DNA of 64,000 bases from positions 70,405,809 through 70,469,808 of the forward strand of contig CM068827.1 of assembly GCA_028554795.2 (NCBI GenBank), written 5' to 3'. The DNA comes from Sinohyriopsis cumingii. Its lineage: Eukaryota; Mollusca; Bivalvia; Unionida; Unionidae. Positions 61,441 through 64,000 of this stretch are shown here, in pieces. Within the stretch, counting starts at the first letter, position 1. The number at the start of each line of letters is the position of its first letter. The translations under genes and the position numbers were made by a program. The notes beneath the pieces were generated by a model. The model did no database searches. It saw only the letters and a program-made list of their open reading frames with translations, and was not told the origin of the DNA.

Positions 61441-62278
61441 GTTTCACCTTAAGGCAGAAAATAAAAAGTAGCCTTCATGCCAAGATGCTCTGTGATTAGT
61501 TAGGCTGCAATTCATCCAGTGGTTTTGGAAAAGTAAAAAATACCAATTAATGAAGGAAGGTGGATGACACAAGACAAAAGATGCAAGCTGGATATAGGGC
61601 CATAGCATGAACTGATTTGGTTTTTCCAGGCCAGGTGAGCAAAAAATGATTTTAGAGTCAACACAAATTGTTTCTTTAAAAGATTTCTTCATAATAATTA
61701 AGTAATCTGTCCAAACACCTGTCCTGAAGTTCAAAAAAGGTAATTGTTATAGCTAAAAACTCATAGTAGCTATGTCAAGCGCAGGAGGTGACTGGCTCCA
61801 AAATTAAAATGATAACAGAGGATATGAACTAGCTCGTTTAAGTGTCCTAAAATCAATATCATACAACATACATTTCAGAAAAATTCAATAAAAGTATTGA
61901 TATCTGGTGATTTTCCACTTATAACACTTTAAAACTTATACATTCAATGACTACACAATAATATTACATTACAAATTAAAACTTGGCAATATTTTTTTTA
62001 ATGAACCTTTCTTTGCCTAGACCTGAACATTATTGCAAATTTCCTTGAGCCATTAAAAATTTAAAAAAGTGTCTATCCCATACCTCTGATTTGAAATACT
62101 GACATACTATGTGTTATTTAACACAATTAAAACCCGAGGCCACTGTATACTTTCAATATTACAAAATACAATTCATCTCCTCCTAATTTTTTATAATTTG
62201 CTGTTCTCTTACAGCTTTTATAGGTGAAAAGCAATCTCACTTACATTTGGAGCTAAGAATATTGAGAAAAAAACTCAC
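61441..62278. other. Non-coding sequence, nothing recognised
   Basis: AT-rich. The minus-strand frames at 61238-61447 and 61444-61734 have no recognisable domain and no PTP or ectodomain similarity. Confidence 0.5.
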
Positions 62279-62425
62279 CAAACATGAATAAATCAACTGA
62301 AATACTGAGAAATATAAATCCCTCTAGAGCAGCAGATTGATGCAGGTTTATGTGGTGATCTGTACTGATCAGACTTTAGTCAGTCTGTATGCTGGCCTAA
62401 TTCCCTCACTGATAACCACATTCAA
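62279..62425 (-). other. Candidate first exon (5' UTR plus ATG) of the RPTP gene
   Basis: On the minus strand an ATG at 62285-62283 is followed by TTT G and then GTGAGT, a consensus donor leaving one base (phase 1). That is exactly the phase needed by the ectodomain exon at 39567. An in-frame TAG lies upstream and no earlier in-frame ATG follows it. Joined directly to the ectodomain exon it would give only MFVCLGF..., too short for a signal peptide. If real, at least one more exon must lie between. No transcript evidence; weak. Confidence 0.3.
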
Positions 62426-62438
62426 GTGAGCCCAGCCT

Positions 62439-62447
62439 CTTTTTATA
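62439..62447 (-). promoter_or_regulatory. TATA-like box
   Basis: Minus strand reads TATAAAAAG at 62447-62439, about 160 bases upstream of the candidate ATG at 62285. A start site would be expected around 62415-62425. Such strings occur by chance in AT-rich DNA. Confidence 0.3.
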
Positions 62448-62727
62448 CAGATTAAAACTTGGTAAGATCTAAGTACAGGACTCAATTAGATTCAGACACT
62501 GCTTACAACATAAAATCTGTAAAGTTCTTTGCTTGAGATAGCTTGCATGCATCATTATCTTTAGGTCTAAACAATAATGTAAATCATGTTGTAAAAAACA
62601 ACAACTACTAATATCTTTCAAAAAAAGACTAGTGATAAAGGTGTTAATACATGAGTATAGTACTGAAGCCGTATGTAGTCATATGCATAGCTTATCACCA
62701 AAGCATGCCCTACACATTAGCAACACA

Positions 62728-62786
62728 CACGCACATACACGCATGCATGCACACACACACACACACACACAGACAGACAGACAGTG
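62728..62786. repeat. (CA)n and (GACA)n microsatellites
   Basis: CA-rich run with (GCAT) interruptions, then (ACAC)n and 'gacagacagacag'. Confidence 0.95.
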
Positions 62787-62789
62787 GCA

Positions 62790-64000
62790 GTTGGCGAGGT
62801 GATGGAAATTAATTCTGCAAGTCTAACAATTTGCCAGTGTGCATGTAAATATAGTGTTCACACCTTTGCCAGTGACAGAATTGGTTAATAGGTATCAACA
62901 TGTGTTATGGTCTGAGGGGCACAGTTGTGATATGGTAATTGTGTGTGCAGGTGTGTGTGTTTAACTCAAAGAAAGATTCATTTTCAATCTTGTTTCTATG
63001 CATGTCATTGTTTTAATGGAACTACAACTCGGAAAGTTTCTCAATTGTTTCAAGTTCATGAGTTGATAATTTCATTTGGTTGCATAGGAAATAAGCTCAG
63101 AAACAACCGTTATTATTGCACAGTGACAAAATCCTTTAATGTAAACTATTTGTTAAAAATCTGGGCACACAGGTTTGCTATTTACATAGGTAACATAATT
63201 GTTTATTATAACTTAAGATTGTTACAGATATAAAAATGTATTTAGCATCAAGCATCAAACATATGCAAGCAGTTGCCATATTTATCATGATCATGTCAAT
63301 GACACATGACAATTTTAATAAACACATAAATATATGTTGCCTATCCCCTTTTTTCTCTAAGGACTGAAAATAAAAATAATATTATTATAGCAGTGCAAAT
63401 GTTGTGGCAGAACAATGAAAACTAAATCACGCTGTTAAAAACCCCAAAATATAAGGAAATGCATGCCTTGCAAAGTTTTTATCAACTAATTGTGTAGTTC
63501 AAGTTCAGTTAGGAAAAAACAGTCATGGATGTGTAAAGACAGTTTAAAATTTTGGTTGAATGCATTGTGTTATTACAAAATGGATTTATAATCCAACATG
63601 TTCAAAAAGGAGTCTTGAAGCTATTTCCTTTTAAAGTTTGCTTTAATTCGACAATGCCAATCATTTAGAACATGCAATCTATCAGGGTGCTTATTAAAAG
63701 AAATATGGAAAATTTGTTTTGGGCTCAGGAAAATATCTATGTTAATGCTGCTTTCTCTTTTATACTTCAAAACCTCTCTTAATTAAACAAGATGCCCATA
63801 TAGGCTTATGATCACACACCTGGCTGATATCTGCCTAAAAGTCAAATGCAAGATTTTAAAAAAAACCTGAGTTAATATGATACCTATTGTCAAATTTTGT
63901 TCAAATTTTCTTACTTTTTTTCATTTATGGTAAAATATTCATCAATATTTGCCAACAGATCAACATCAATTTCACGAAATGGAAAGGACTTTAGGTCAAG
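62790..64000. other. Non-coding sequence, nothing recognised
   Basis: AT-rich sequence to the window edge. The plus-strand frame 62943-63233 (96 codons) has no recognisable domain. No repeat or RNA gene that I can delimit. Confidence 0.5.

Overview
This is a eukaryotic, AT-rich, intron- and repeat-dominated window, most likely from a marine invertebrate. A mollusc is my best guess, from the style of the tRNA-derived SINEs, the DIRS-type retroelement and the many 35-150 bp satellites. That is inference; no sequence search was possible. I see no prokaryotic gene, operon, CRISPR array, rRNA or stand-alone tRNA gene.

One real protein-coding gene spans much of the window on the minus strand. It encodes a single-pass receptor-type protein tyrosine phosphatase (RPTP). 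Ten consecutive coding exons (39567 down to 1855) join with canonical AG/GT borders and matching phases, giving about 1,288 codons. They run from a 900-codon Ser/Thr/Pro-rich mucin-like ectodomain exon ending in a SEA-like module, through a transmembrane exon and two juxtamembrane exons, to six exons covering most of one PTP catalytic domain, including the intact HCSPGTGRTG signature. The WPD-loop Asp is replaced by Ser (WPS) and the substrate-recognition KNRY Tyr by Phe (KNRF), so the domain may be weakly active or a pseudophosphatase. The 5' end (signal peptide) and 3' end (last helices, possible second PTP domain) were not resolved. A TATA-like box with a possible first exon lies at 62279-62450.

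The introns hold nearly everything else. 1-640: minisatellite. 5.8-7.6 kb and 58.5-59.8 kb: two copies of a cassette with an internal ~145-bp array. 13.4-13.7 kb: a hAT-type MITE with target duplication next to an exon. 14.06-15.48 kb: ~95-bp repeats. 15.5-19.47 kb: a 4-kb ~53-bp satellite, interrupted by a decayed Ty3/gypsy-like element (19.48-24.6 kb, minus) that keeps gag and protease remnants. 24.7-28.35 kb: four further arrays, two of them open in a frame on both strands. 30.4-32.1 kb: fragments of a hAT transposase and a LINE. 34-35.4 kb: two minisatellites. 39.8-45.8 kb: a decayed DIRS-like element (minus) with inverted ends, reverse transcriptase, RNase H and tyrosine recombinase remnants, starting about 240 bp upstream of the large ectodomain exon. 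48.4-50.8 kb and 54.3-54.8 kb: SINE and LINE relics. Three tRNA-derived SINE families and a six-copy double-hairpin MITE family are scattered throughout.

I found no convincing new multi-gene system. The points most worth a second look are the atypical RPTP catalytic loops, the double-hairpin MITE family, the DIRS-like element beside the ectodomain exon, and the satellite/retroelement nest in the 18.6-kb intron.
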